37,577 bases of DNA from Candidatus Iainarchaeum sp. Its GTDB lineage: Archaea > Iainarchaeota > Iainarchaeia > Iainarchaeales > UBA10191. Shown here in pieces: positions 20,065 to 28,007 of this stretch. The notes beneath the pieces were generated by a model, which was not told the origin of the DNA, made no database searches, and was given only the letters and a program-made list of their open reading frames with translations. How positions within the stretch are numbered: the first letter of the stretch is position 1; the number at the start of each line of letters is the position of its first letter. Location: assembly GCA_030649735.1 (NCBI GenBank), contig JAUSFL010000042.1, positions 1 through 37,577 on the forward strand. The letters are read 5' to 3'. A program made the position numbers and the translations under genes.

Positions 20065-21006
20065 ATGATTGAACTTTACATTGCAATCTTTTTGCTTTCG
20101 GCCTTTAGCGTCTGGCTTTGGATTAAAGCCAACAGGAAGATTGTAGGCATTGACATCAACAAGCTCTCGCAGCCGAAAATCACTGAAAGCACTGGAATTG
20201 CCTTGCTTATTCCGCTTTGGACAGCAATTGCATATTTTGAAATAATATCATTTAGCATTGACTGGATTGCATTCGGGCTTTTAGTTACTGGCTTTACAAT
20301 TATTGGCTTTTTGGATGACACTAAGCACAAGTGGAGCACTTCTTCAACGCCTTGGATGTCAAGGGCAATGCCAATTGCAGTAATTTGCCTTGTTTTTGCG
20401 GGAATTTACTCCCAGAACTGGCTTTGGATTATTCCAATAGCGCTTTTCATTGCTGGACTGGCTTCTTTCCAGAATACTTTTGCAGGCTTGAATGGCTGGC
20501 AGGGTGGAAGCGGGCTTATCATTGCAGTGGCAGTGAGTTTTTTGCTTGCTGGAACTGCTTTTCAGGCGTTTGCGCTGGCATTGGCGGCAATAATACTTGG
20601 TTTTCTGGCTTGGAACAAGTTTCCCGCAAGGGTTTTTGAGGGAGATTCAGGCACGCTTTTGATTGGAAGCTGCATTGCAGGCTTGCTTGTAATGAATGGA
20701 AAGATTGAACTAATGCTTTTGGCGCTCTTGTTTTACATTCCGCACATTGTTGACTTTTTGTTCTTGAAAATCCTGACAAACCGCAGCGATCCAAGCCAGC
20801 AAAGAATAAGGCCTTACAGGCTTTTGAAAGACTCTCGCTTGGCAATTCCAGAATACCCTGACAAGAAAACAAGGTTTGATTTTGCCAAATTGATAATAAG
20901 GATTTTCGGGCCTTTGAAAGAATGGCAGATTGTCGCGGTAATTTGGATAGTGGTTGCGGCAAATGCTTTAATTTGGCTTTTCGCTTTCGGGTTTTTAAGG
21001 TTTTGA
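20065..21006 (+). CDS. Polyprenyl-phosphate GlcNAc-1-phosphate transferase (WecA/AglH/MraY family)
   Basis: A 313-residue membrane enzyme with about ten hydrophobic helices. Family motifs: GFLDDTKHKW with Asp84-Asp85, NTFAGLNGWQGG (137-148) matching the N-x-x-A-G-x-N-G signature, and FEGDSG with Asp194. A His-rich or basic cytosolic loop (RSDPSQQRIRPYR) lies near the end. Relatives move a sugar-1-phosphate from a UDP-sugar to dolichyl or undecaprenyl phosphate, starting N-glycan or cell-surface glycan assembly on the inner face of the membrane. Next to it, convergently, is a UPF0104-type membrane protein, and the S-layer gene is nearby, so S-layer glycosylation is a reasonable inference. Confidence 0.85.
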   Translation: MIELYIAIFLLSAFSVWLWIKANRKIVGIDINKLSQPKITESTGIALLIPLWTAIAYFEIISFSIDWIAFGLLVTGFTIIGFLDDTKHKWSTSSTPWMSRAMPIAVICLVFAGIYSQNWLWIIPIALFIAGLASFQNTFAGLNGWQGGSGLIIAVAVSFLLAGTAFQAFALALAAIILGFLAWNKFPARVFEGDSGTLLIGSCIAGLLVMNGKIELMLLALLFYIPHIVDFLFLKILTNRSDPSQQRIRPYRLLKDSRLAIPEYPDKKTRFDFAKLIIRIFGPLKEWQIVAVIWIVVAANALIWLFAFGFLRF

Positions 21007-21018
21007 GCTTTAGCAAAA

Positions 21019-22020
21019 TCACATCAGGCTTTTTCTCTTGTGAATGCCTGAATCAAAGCTTCTTGAAAAAACAAACAATGCAATCAGGCTTGTTATTGTC
21101 GGAATGACCAGCCTTACAAGGTCGAATGCAATTATTGCGGCCCCAATTTGCCCAGTGCTCAATCCGGCTGCAAATGCGGGAAGGCTCAAGAAATTGAATG
21201 CAACCAATTCGACAATTCCAACGCCGCGCGGCAGTATTGGAGTCCTTTCAAGTATTGAAATCAAAATCATCAAGACAGCCAAGGCCTTAAGGCTTATCAC
21301 AACATTGGCTGCCTGGAAAGCAAAATTTAATGCCAAGAATTCAAGGACGAATGAAAGGACTGCCAGCAGGAATGTTACGGCAAGAGCGCTGATTGTAGTT
21401 CGCTCCAGGTATGAAGAGTAGTTTTTGAAAAAGCTTTCCAGCACTGAAAACTGCCTTATTATTTTGGAAACGCTGTTGAAGAAAGCCGCAATTGTCAATC
21501 CAAATGATTTTTTCAAAGGCAGCAAAAAAATGAACGAAGCCAGTGCAACAACCGCAAAGCCGCTTACAAATGCAATCAATACTGGGGCATCCATCGGGAC
21601 TTGCGAGAACAGGAATGCCATTACAAAGAAAGAAGCCAAAAGCAATACCAAAAATTTAAGCCCTTTCACAACCATTGAAGCGCTGACTGATTCCTGGTAA
21701 GGCACTTTGAAGTAATGCTTTAGCTGGATTGACCTTAATGCTTCAGCGCCCAATTGCACTGGAGTTAAAGCGCCGTAAATTGAAGAATAGCCGATTTTCA
21801 AGAGGTTTTTGTAAGAAACCTTAGAGTTTTTCTTGATCAAGTACGCCCAGGAAAAAATCCAGACAACCATGCTCAGTATGAAAAGCAATGCGCTAATTGC
21901 GAAGAATAATGGGTTGATTTTTTGCAGTTCGTCCTGCGCGTTAGTTAGTGTTGTAGTTATTGAAATTACTGCTGCCGCGACAATCAGTGAAATTATTGCC
22001 TTTCTTAAGTAATCATCCAT
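21019..22020 (-). CDS. UPF0104 / lysylphosphatidylglycerol-synthase-type membrane protein
   Basis: A 333-residue polytopic protein with about eight hydrophobic helices. Two family hallmarks are seen: the segment YSSIYGALTPVQLGAEALR (~78-96), matching the N-x-x-x-P-x-x-x-G-E-x-x-R core, and RTPILPRGVGIVE (~263-275), matching the P-x-x-G-x-G-x-x-E core. Members include AglD-associated and LPG-synthase membrane domains and are thought to move lipid-linked substrates. No soluble transferase domain is attached. It starts 7 bases after the upstream 207-residue protein and is co-transcribed with it. It faces the GlcNAc-1-P transferase gene convergently. Confidence 0.8.
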   Translation of the reverse strand: MDDYLRKAIISLIVAAAVISITTTLTNAQDELQKINPLFFAISALLFILSMVVWIFSWAYLIKKNSKVSYKNLLKIGYSSIYGALTPVQLGAEALRSIQLKHYFKVPYQESVSASMVVKGLKFLVLLLASFFVMAFLFSQVPMDAPVLIAFVSGFAVVALASFIFLLPLKKSFGLTIAAFFNSVSKIIRQFSVLESFFKNYSSYLERTTISALAVTFLLAVLSFVLEFLALNFAFQAANVVISLKALAVLMILISILERTPILPRGVGIVELVAFNFLSLPAFAAGLSTGQIGAAIIAFDLVRLVIPTITSLIALFVFSRSFDSGIHKRKSLM

Positions 22021-22027
22021 GCGTGTT

Positions 22028-22651
22028 TCACTTGCTTTTAGAATTCTTCAAAAAGTCATTGATCAATTTCACAATGCCTTCAGAATCAGAGTACATTGTT
22101 TTCAAAACCAAAAATCCGGCATCTTGCATTTCAGAATCCTTGCTTGCCTTCAAGAAAATGCTGTTTTTTTCCAAAAAAACTCTCGGCTGCTTTAATTCGG
22201 CATTTGAGGCTTCAATGAAGACAAAAGCCCTGTTGGAGTCAAGCAGTTCATTGCATGCCTTGGGGTCGATTTGCTCATTCAATTGCGCAAGGCCATAATT
22301 TGTGTTGCAGCTTGCAAGGCTTCCTTTTGCGAAATTCCTTATCAATGCAATGGCTTTCTTTTTGTTTGCCGTGAGAATTGACTGGAACATTATCATTGTG
22401 TTGCCTCTTGCAGAAATGTCTTCAGAAACGCTGCTGCTTGAAATCACTATTACAAACTCATTATGGTCTTTCAATGCAGTCAGAAATTCTGAAGGCTGTT
22501 TTTCATTGGATTGGAAAACAACCCCGCCTTCAGTCGCCTCAAACTTGAATTTTTCAGGGCCTGGATTTGCCTGCGTGAAAACAATGAGAATTGCGGAAAA
22601 AACCGCTGCAAAAATGACAATTCCCAAAACCCACTCTGTCCTTGAAGCCAT
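22028..22651 (-). CDS. Membrane-anchored protein of unknown function
   Basis: A 207-residue protein with one N-terminal transmembrane helix (~8-27, GIVIFAAVFSAILIVF) that may be an uncleaved signal anchor, followed by an extracellular domain of about 175 residues with two Cys (~113 and ~132) that could form a disulfide. Alternating strands and helices (EFVIVISSSS, AIALIRNFAKG, RAFVFIEASN) suggest an alpha/beta fold. It is the first gene of a pair with the UPF0104 protein. No domain is recognised; an envelope role is inferred from topology. Confidence 0.65.
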   Translation of the reverse strand: MASRTEWVLGIVIFAAVFSAILIVFTQANPGPEKFKFEATEGGVVFQSNEKQPSEFLTALKDHNEFVIVISSSSVSEDISARGNTMIMFQSILTANKKKAIALIRNFAKGSLASCNTNYGLAQLNEQIDPKACNELLDSNRAFVFIEASNAELKQPRVFLEKNSIFLKASKDSEMQDAGFLVLKTMYSDSEGIVKLINDFLKNSKSK

Positions 22652-22714
22652 AGCAATACCTTTAAAGCTTGGAAATCATTAAAAAACAGAATCAAATTTT
22701 TAGGAAATTTTATT

Positions 22715-22759
22715 AAAAAAAAAGAAAGTAAAAGAACCCGCAGTTTTTGCGGGTTCTTT
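22715..22759 (-). terminator. Strong intrinsic-type terminator after the S-layer gene
   Basis: A perfect 12-base stem, AAAGAACCCGCA (22731-22742) with TGCGGGTTCTTT (22748-22759) and a 5-base loop. Read on the minus strand it is followed by T-rich sequence including nine T (22715-22723), just past the S-layer stop. A strong terminator suits a highly expressed gene. Confidence 0.85.
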
Positions 22760-22770
22760 CATTGAATCAT

Positions 22771-25668
22771 TTATTGTGTTTCCAAGAAATTGATTAATTC
22801 TTGGGCTGCTCTTCCAGTGTCTGCTGCTGTATAACCAGCTACGACAATTTTGTCGCCTGATTTTACAACAATAGCGTCGCCTGCTTTCTGGATCTGCGCG
22901 TTAACTACAGCACCCAAAGCCCTAGTGAGCCTGTTTACTGCCTGTCCGCCGACCAAGATTGCTGCGCCTGGTTCTCCATTGTCCCAAACTACTGTAGCTT
23001 TACCGTTCAATGCTGCTGGAACAGTGACTGTTACAGTCTCTGGTGGAGCGTTTGAATCAGCGCCTGATACAGTGACTCCAGTAACTGCGGCTGCATCGGC
23101 TATTGAAATTTTTGTGGTTCCAATAGTTATTGTTTTTCCGACTTCCAAAGTTCCTGCGTCTCCGTTGGCTATTGATTCAGTAGTTCCTGTTGAGGTTACT
23201 ACTTCCTGGACGTACATTTTTGTTTCCGGAATAGTCAAAGTCAAGACACCATCCGCAACTGCTGCAAGCGATCCTACATCATCATACGCTGTTGCATAGT
23301 ATGAGTCCGCAGTGTCAGACCTTAAATTCAGGGCTTGCACGTTTGCTCCGGAAAGGCGTGTTGCCTGGTAGCTGTATCCGCTAAGGTTTGAGTTTGGCAA
23401 TGTTATCAGTTTTCCGTCGCCGTACTTTGTGCTAACATATGCATTCCAATCCGCTGTTCCGTCTGCTACAGCTGCTGCGCCTACTGTTCCAGTGTCTATC
23501 TGGAATAGTGCAGTGTAGTATGTATTGTCTGCAGAGTCTCCTCCAAATGCTGAGTCGTCTGGCCTGTAGAATGATTGTGCAGTTCCAACATCCCCGTTCA
23601 TTAGGATTGGTCCTCTGTTTGTGTCAACTACGCCGTCTTCAGTGGCCTGTGCATAGTCAGTTCCCAAGAAACTTATTGTTTTGCTGTTTCCTGTGAATTC
23701 AGTGCTGATGTTCTGGTCATTCAACAAAACCCATATCTTGTTGTCTCCTTCCCTGACTTGCAGTGCGTATCTGTAAGTCTGTGAATTTTGCCCCTCTATA
23801 GTGAAGGCAGTTGTTCCTGCTGCTGTTCCGTTAGTGTCCCAAACAGTGCCGTCTGAATAGTACACATACCCGTAACCAGGCCCTGCAGTGTTTGCGTCGC
23901 TAGTATACAGCAAAGAATCTGCGCTTCTAGTCACTGAGTTTTTCAAGAACTGCACTCTACCACTTGTGGAGACAGTTATTGAGTTTGCATCAGCTCCTGT
24001 GACCCTGTAATTTACTCCTTCTGCCCAAATGTTGCCGTCTACTGGAACATTGTAGTCAGAGATGCCTGTGACAGTTAGTTGGGATCTGTCGCCGACTCTT
24101 CCAATGTTGGTCCAAGTTCTTCCGTTGATCTCGTTTCCTTCAGTGATTTTTATGTTTGAGTCTGTCTTGTCGACTTGGTAGTTTATTGTTTTTCCGTCGA
24201 AAGTGAATGCATTCCAAGTGTCGTCAGAAGCGTCTCCTTTGACAACCAATGGTATTGCGTGGCTTGATCCGCTAGAGTCTTTGAAATCCAATTTTTCGTT
24301 TCCAACCTTGATTGTTGTCAATGACTTGTCGTTCTTCCAGCCTTGGAATTTTACCTTGTAAGCTCCGCTGACAAACTCTGCAGATTCGCCTACTTTTACG
24401 GCTGAAGCGTCATTCCATCTCTTGTTGGAATTTGCTATTTTGATTTCTTTCAAGGTTCTAGCCAAAGCCGCAGTGTCTCCATTGCTGAAATAGAAAGTCA
24501 CTGCCCACTCATAGATTCCTGTGGAATTGCTTGAATCATATGGATATCCTTTGGAGTTGTACAAAGTCAACCCTGAAGCTCCGACAAACATGTCAACGTA
24601 ACCGTTTGTTACGCCGGTTGTTGTGTTGCTTCCAGTGGCTGTTATTGTATCAACAGTTACTGTGGTGTCCATTATGTCATTTCCTGCATTGTCTGTGAAA
24701 TCCAAGTCGCCTGTTCCTTGAGTGACTGTCTGCAACACAGTGTCGCCGTCTTTCAAGATGAACTTTGCGCTTGTTCCTGCAGTGTTAAGGACATCCATGA
24801 CCAAAGTCAGTGTCTTTCCTGCATATGCTCCTTTTCCTTCAACTTCTGCTGATTCTCCAGGCAGCAATGTCTTTTTCGCATTGGATTCAACCAATTTTAT
24901 AAGCTCGCTTCCAGCTGTTGTTTCATCAATGTCTTTGACCAAGTAGTTCTTTCCAAAGAAGGGAACCATCATGTGGTCGTCAGTTCCATCGCTGAATGCG
25001 GTTATTGCTGTTGCAGAACTGTGCACTGGAATTCCATTTCCCAAATCCAAAATGTATGCAAAAGAGCCGGCATCAATATCCAATGCCATTCTTTCAACGT
25101 CTGATGCTGTGTTGAATCTAGGGTTTGCCGCCAATGAAAGCCTTTCTTTGACAGTAATGCTTGTGTTTGCTCCATTATATTTGTAAGTCGTTGTCTTGTC
25201 TGTCAAGTCTGGCAATGCAGAGCTTGTCAAAGAAGTTCCTGTTATTGTTCCGTTAGAGTCTATTGCAATGTTTCTGTCAAATGTTGGCTCTAAAGGGCTT
25301 GTTGCTGAAATCAGGTAATCCTCTAAAGTCTTTGCGTTTGCAAAGGTTGTTGCGCCTCCGCCGACAGTTACTGCGATTTTTGCAGCGCTAACGTTTGCTG
25401 TTCCGCCGCCAGAAACTGTTTTTGTTATTGTCTGTGTCGTTGTTGCTTTTTCAGCCAATTTTGAGGCAATATTGCCCGCCCAGATAACGTCTGAGGCTCT
25501 TGCGCTGTTTCCTACAACAACGTTTACTATTGGACTTCCGCTGCTAGCGTAAAAGTCTGCTTTTGTCAAATCTGAAACTGCTGCTGTAGCAAATGGTGCG
25601 ATTGCTGTTCCCAACAATGCTGCTCCGGCTGCTATTGCCGCAAGTTTCTTTACTCCTATATTTTTCAT
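22771..25668 (-). CDS. S-layer surface protein
   Basis: A 965-residue secreted protein. The N-terminus is a signal peptide (KK-containing start, AAIAAGAALLGTAIAPF, cleavage near residue 29-31). Next comes a region like Methanococcales S-layer proteins: SGSPIVNVVVGNSARASDVIWAGNIASKLAEKA (~43-75) split by low-complexity Thr/Gly sequence. The long middle is rich in Thr, Ser, Asn, Gly and Asp with many N-x-S/T sites, suiting N-glycosylation. The C-terminus (~895-965) has AILVGGQAVNRLT and IVVAGYTAADTGRAAQELINFL, the typical closing S-layer domain in which a GG-containing strand and a final helix pair with the N-terminal part. Start: ATG with TGAGGTG 5 bases upstream. A strong terminator follows. 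Confidence 0.9.
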   Translation of the reverse strand: MKNIGVKKLAAIAAGAALLGTAIAPFATAAVSDLTKADFYASSGSPIVNVVVGNSARASDVIWAGNIASKLAEKATTTQTITKTVSGGGTANVSAAKIAVTVGGGATTFANAKTLEDYLISATSPLEPTFDRNIAIDSNGTITGTSLTSSALPDLTDKTTTYKYNGANTSITVKERLSLAANPRFNTASDVERMALDIDAGSFAYILDLGNGIPVHSSATAITAFSDGTDDHMMVPFFGKNYLVKDIDETTAGSELIKLVESNAKKTLLPGESAEVEGKGAYAGKTLTLVMDVLNTAGTSAKFILKDGDTVLQTVTQGTGDLDFTDNAGNDIMDTTVTVDTITATGSNTTTGVTNGYVDMFVGASGLTLYNSKGYPYDSSNSTGIYEWAVTFYFSNGDTAALARTLKEIKIANSNKRWNDASAVKVGESAEFVSGAYKVKFQGWKNDKSLTTIKVGNEKLDFKDSSGSSHAIPLVVKGDASDDTWNAFTFDGKTINYQVDKTDSNIKITEGNEINGRTWTNIGRVGDRSQLTVTGISDYNVPVDGNIWAEGVNYRVTGADANSITVSTSGRVQFLKNSVTRSADSLLYTSDANTAGPGYGYVYYSDGTVWDTNGTAAGTTAFTIEGQNSQTYRYALQVREGDNKIWVLLNDQNISTEFTGNSKTISFLGTDYAQATEDGVVDTNRGPILMNGDVGTAQSFYRPDDSAFGGDSADNTYYTALFQIDTGTVGAAAVADGTADWNAYVSTKYGDGKLITLPNSNLSGYSYQATRLSGANVQALNLRSDTADSYYATAYDDVGSLAAVADGVLTLTIPETKMYVQEVVTSTGTTESIANGDAGTLEVGKTITIGTTKISIADAAAVTGVTVSGADSNAPPETVTVTVPAALNGKATVVWDNGEPGAAILVGGQAVNRLTRALGAVVNAQIQKAGDAIVVKSGDKIVVAGYTAADTGRAAQELINFLETQ

Positions 25669-25935
25669 TCATTCACCTCACAAATCAAATAGATTTGTTT
25701 TGAATCAAGACTGAAGCCAAAGCTATCTTTCCTTGCCAAGTAATGGTTTGGTTTGGAAGACTTAGTTTTAAGGCTCGTACTAATCTGGGTAGAGTTTGTT
25801 TTTAAAGGTTCGCCCGGTAAGAAAAGCAAAAAGCAAGCTTTTTAAACAAAACAGAGCAAAATTCAGGCTTTTGTGGAACTGTGTGAAGGCAATTGCCGAA
25901 AGCGTTTTTTTCGGTTCAAGCATGAGATTTTGGCC
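25669..25935 (-). promoter_or_regulatory. S-layer upstream region with TATA candidates and ribosome site
   Basis: This 267-base gap holds the ribosome site TGAGGTG (25674-25680, minus strand) and two TATA-like boxes near 25766-25772 and 25799-25807, implying a leader of roughly 70-105 bases. That differs from the leaderless genes nearby and may aid high expression. AAATC-TATTT-GATTT near 25682-25696 could form a small hairpin next to the ribosome site. No ORF or RNA gene is seen here. Confidence 0.45.
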
Positions 25936-26574
25936 TTATTTTCCGTAAAGCTTTCTAGTGAAGTCTTCCATTTCTTTCCTGTTCATTAATTTGGTTATTT
26001 GATCAGCGTAGGCGTGGATTAGCTCTGACATGTCCACTAAGGCATCTTGAAGGTCGTCTTGAGTCAGTTCTATTTTGTCTGGCTTTAAGACTTCAATTGC
26101 TGCCGGGGCATAATAGAACATTAAGTGGGTTATTGCCTTGAAGTCTCTAATGCTCAAGTTGACTTCCAGAAAGCTTGAATAGTACTCTCCGTCCAGCATT
26201 GGCTCTGCCTTTCTAATGTCGTAAATTGTGAATGCCTGGTCTGTCTTTAATGCCTCTTCTATTTCATTGATTGATTTTTTCAAAAGCTCTGCTTCAATGG
26301 CTTTTATTTCAATCATGCAGTTCAGGCGGATTTTGAAAAGGTCTTTTTCCTCTATTTTCCTGCGTTCTTTCACTTTTTGCACTATTTGCTGGGCTAGGGA
26401 GTATTTTGTTGGGAAGCCTTCTTTCACAATAAGCTCGGTTTTGAGCATTTCTTTAAGCTCTTCCATGGTTTTCAAGTATGAAAGCTTTAGCTCTGCGGCA
26501 ATTTCTTCCGCTGTTTTAGGACTTTGGGCCAGCAATTTAGCTATTCCTTTCTGGCAGTCTGAGAGTTCTGGCAT
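25936..26574 (-). CDS. Winged-helix DNA-binding protein with a C-terminal helical domain
   Basis: About 212 residues from ATG 26574 (the frame is open further upstream, to 26667, but the first 31 codons overlap the divergent promoter and look non-coding). Residues ~1-60 form a winged helix: GIAKLLAQSPKTAEEIAAELKLSYLKTMEELKEML then a wing with IVKEGFPTKYSL. The rest is helical and acidic, with coiled-coil-like Glu/Lys stretches and DLQDALVDMSELIHAYADQ near the end. It could be a transcription regulator; its ligand or target is unknown. It lies between the S-layer gene and the divergent bofA-like gene, so either is a possible target. Confidence 0.7.
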   Translation of the reverse strand: MPELSDCQKGIAKLLAQSPKTAEEIAAELKLSYLKTMEELKEMLKTELIVKEGFPTKYSLAQQIVQKVKERRKIEEKDLFKIRLNCMIEIKAIEAELLKKSINEIEEALKTDQAFTIYDIRKAEPMLDGEYYSSFLEVNLSIRDFKAITHLMFYYAPAAIEVLKPDKIELTQDDLQDALVDMSELIHAYADQITKLMNRKEMEDFTRKLYGK

Positions 26575-26639
26575 ATAAAAACAACTTTTGTACAAAATGT
26601 TTTTAATAAGCCATTGACAAGTATTTAAAGAGGATTTGG

Positions 26640-26942
26640 ATGTTTTTGCTAGAAGCTTCAACTGCATTGGCCCAGAATGCCGGCGGAATTGTCGAATTTA
26701 CACAAGGCAATTTAGGCCTGCTTTTCAGCGCAATTGCGTTCATAATAATTGCAGTAATTGTTGTCTTGCTAATCAAGCAAATCCTAATCAACAGCGTTTT
26801 GGGAATCATTGCCTGGCTTTTGCTGCAGTACGTGTTTCAAGTGAAATTGAATTTTGGGATTTCCTTAATTGTCAGCATTATTTTCGGGCTTGCTGGAATT
26901 GGCGTTCTCTTGCTTTTGAAGTTTTTGGGAATTCAAGTCTAA
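26640..26942 (+). CDS. BofA-like membrane protein
   Basis: A 100-residue protein with three hydrophobic helices. After a short polar N-terminus it reads VVLLIKQILINSVLGIIAWLLL (~40-61), then a loop with VKLNFGISLIVSIIFGLAGIGVLLLLKFLGI (~67-97 overall), matching the pro-sigma-K processing inhibitor BofA family: a Lys-Asn/Ser-Gly core in the first part and a GhxGhhhhhhLKhLGI end. In Bacillus BofA restrains the intramembrane protease SpoIVFB; in archaea the role is unknown. Its stop overlaps that of the convergent amrS-like gene by 4 bases. Confidence 0.75.
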   Translation: MFLLEASTALAQNAGGIVEFTQGNLGLLFSAIAFIIIAVIVVLLIKQILINSVLGIIAWLLLQYVFQVKLNFGISLIVSIIFGLAGIGVLLLLKFLGIQV

Positions 26943-27952
26943 AGCTTGAAGTCCTTGCTTAAGTCAATTCCGCAATTCTTGCATTCTCCGGCCTTAAAGC
27001 CCAAAACTTCTGCAACATAACTTTTCCTTCTAATTAGCAGATTCCGGCAATTAGGGCATTTGGAGTTTTCTTCCAGGCCCAAGTTTCCGGAATAAACGTA
27101 CTTTAAGCCGGTTTTTTCGGCAATTGCCTGTGCTTCTTTGACTTTGCTTTGAGGCGTTGGCGGCAAGTGCAAGAGCTTGAATTCCGGATGAAATGCTGAA
27201 AAATGCAGTGGAATCTTGTCTGAAAGGCCCAAAACAAAGTCCGCGGCTTCTTGAAAATGCTTTTTGTCGTCATTGAAAGTTGGAACTATGAGATAAGTCA
27301 GTTCCAAATGCACTTTGCTTTTTGAGAGCCATTCAATGTTTTGCAGGACTTTTTTTTGGCCAATGCTTCCGCACACTTTTTGATAAAATTCCTTGCTTCC
27401 CTTCAAATCCACATTTATCGCATCAAGGAATGGCACAATGGCTTCAAGGACTGTTTCAGTCATGAAGCCGTTAGAGACCCAGACATTGTACAAGCCTTTT
27501 TTGCGCGCTAGCTTCATTGTTTCCAACGCATATTCTGCAAACACTGTTGGCTCATTATACGAGTATGCAATTCCTTGCACTTTGTTTTTCAAGCAGGCTT
27601 CAACAATTTGCCCCGGAGAGACAATGCCAAACCGGCCTTCAAGATTTTCTGCGCTGAATTGTTGGCTCATTTCAAAATTCTGGCAAAAATCGCACTTGAA
27701 ATTACAGCCTAAAGTGCTTACAGTCAAGCATTTGCTTTTTGGCTTGAAGTGAAATAAGGGCTTTTTTTCAATCGGGTCAATAGTCAAAGTCTGAGTCTTG
27801 CCATAAACCAAACTGATGAGCTTGCCTTCTTGATTCTGCCTTACAATGCATTTTCCAAACTCATTGTTTGCCAAAACACAGTAGTGATTGCACGCAATGC
27901 ACTGCACTCTTCCTTTTGGAAGTGTTTTGCTGAATTTTGCCTCAAAAGCCAT
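26939..27952 (-). CDS. amrS: AmmeMemoRadiSam-type radical SAM enzyme (AmrS)
   Basis: A 337-residue radical SAM protein. The cluster motif is CNFKCDFC (Cys83, Cys87, Cys90). An N-terminal cysteine cluster CIACNHYC (~18-25) plus Cys35 and the phrase FHFKPKSKCLTVSTLGCNF are typical of AmrS (COG1180, related to PflA). A C-terminal zinc ribbon (CPNC ... CKNC, ~300-328) is present. AmrS occurs with AMMECR1 and Memo proteins in a widespread but unassigned system; neither partner is in this window. The ATG at 27952 is preceded by AT-rich sequence shared with the divergent endoQ promoter. Confidence 0.85.
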   Translation of the reverse strand: MAFEAKFSKTLPKGRVQCIACNHYCVLANNEFGKCIVRQNQEGKLISLVYGKTQTLTIDPIEKKPLFHFKPKSKCLTVSTLGCNFKCDFCQNFEMSQQFSAENLEGRFGIVSPGQIVEACLKNKVQGIAYSYNEPTVFAEYALETMKLARKKGLYNVWVSNGFMTETVLEAIVPFLDAINVDLKGSKEFYQKVCGSIGQKKVLQNIEWLSKSKVHLELTYLIVPTFNDDKKHFQEAADFVLGLSDKIPLHFSAFHPEFKLLHLPPTPQSKVKEAQAIAEKTGLKYVYSGNLGLEENSKCPNCRNLLIRRKSYVAEVLGFKAGECKNCGIDLSKDFKL

Positions 27953-28007
27953 ACTAATATTATTGTTTTGCTGGCTAATTAATTAATCATTTTTTAAGCG
28001 TGAAATC

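Noticed and set aside
20519-21022. A 167-residue minus-strand ORF opposite the GlcNAc-1-P transferase
   Set aside because: Antisense to conserved family motifs including the GDSG motif; no independent support.
23439-25186. Several plus-strand ORFs of 70-150 residues opposite the S-layer gene
   Set aside because: They are antisense frames of a Thr/Ser/Gly-rich gene and have no ribosome sites or recognisable motifs.
25795-25825. GGTTCGCCCGG as part of a tRNA T arm
   Set aside because: No acceptor or anticodon stem could be built around it; it is upstream sequence of the S-layer gene.
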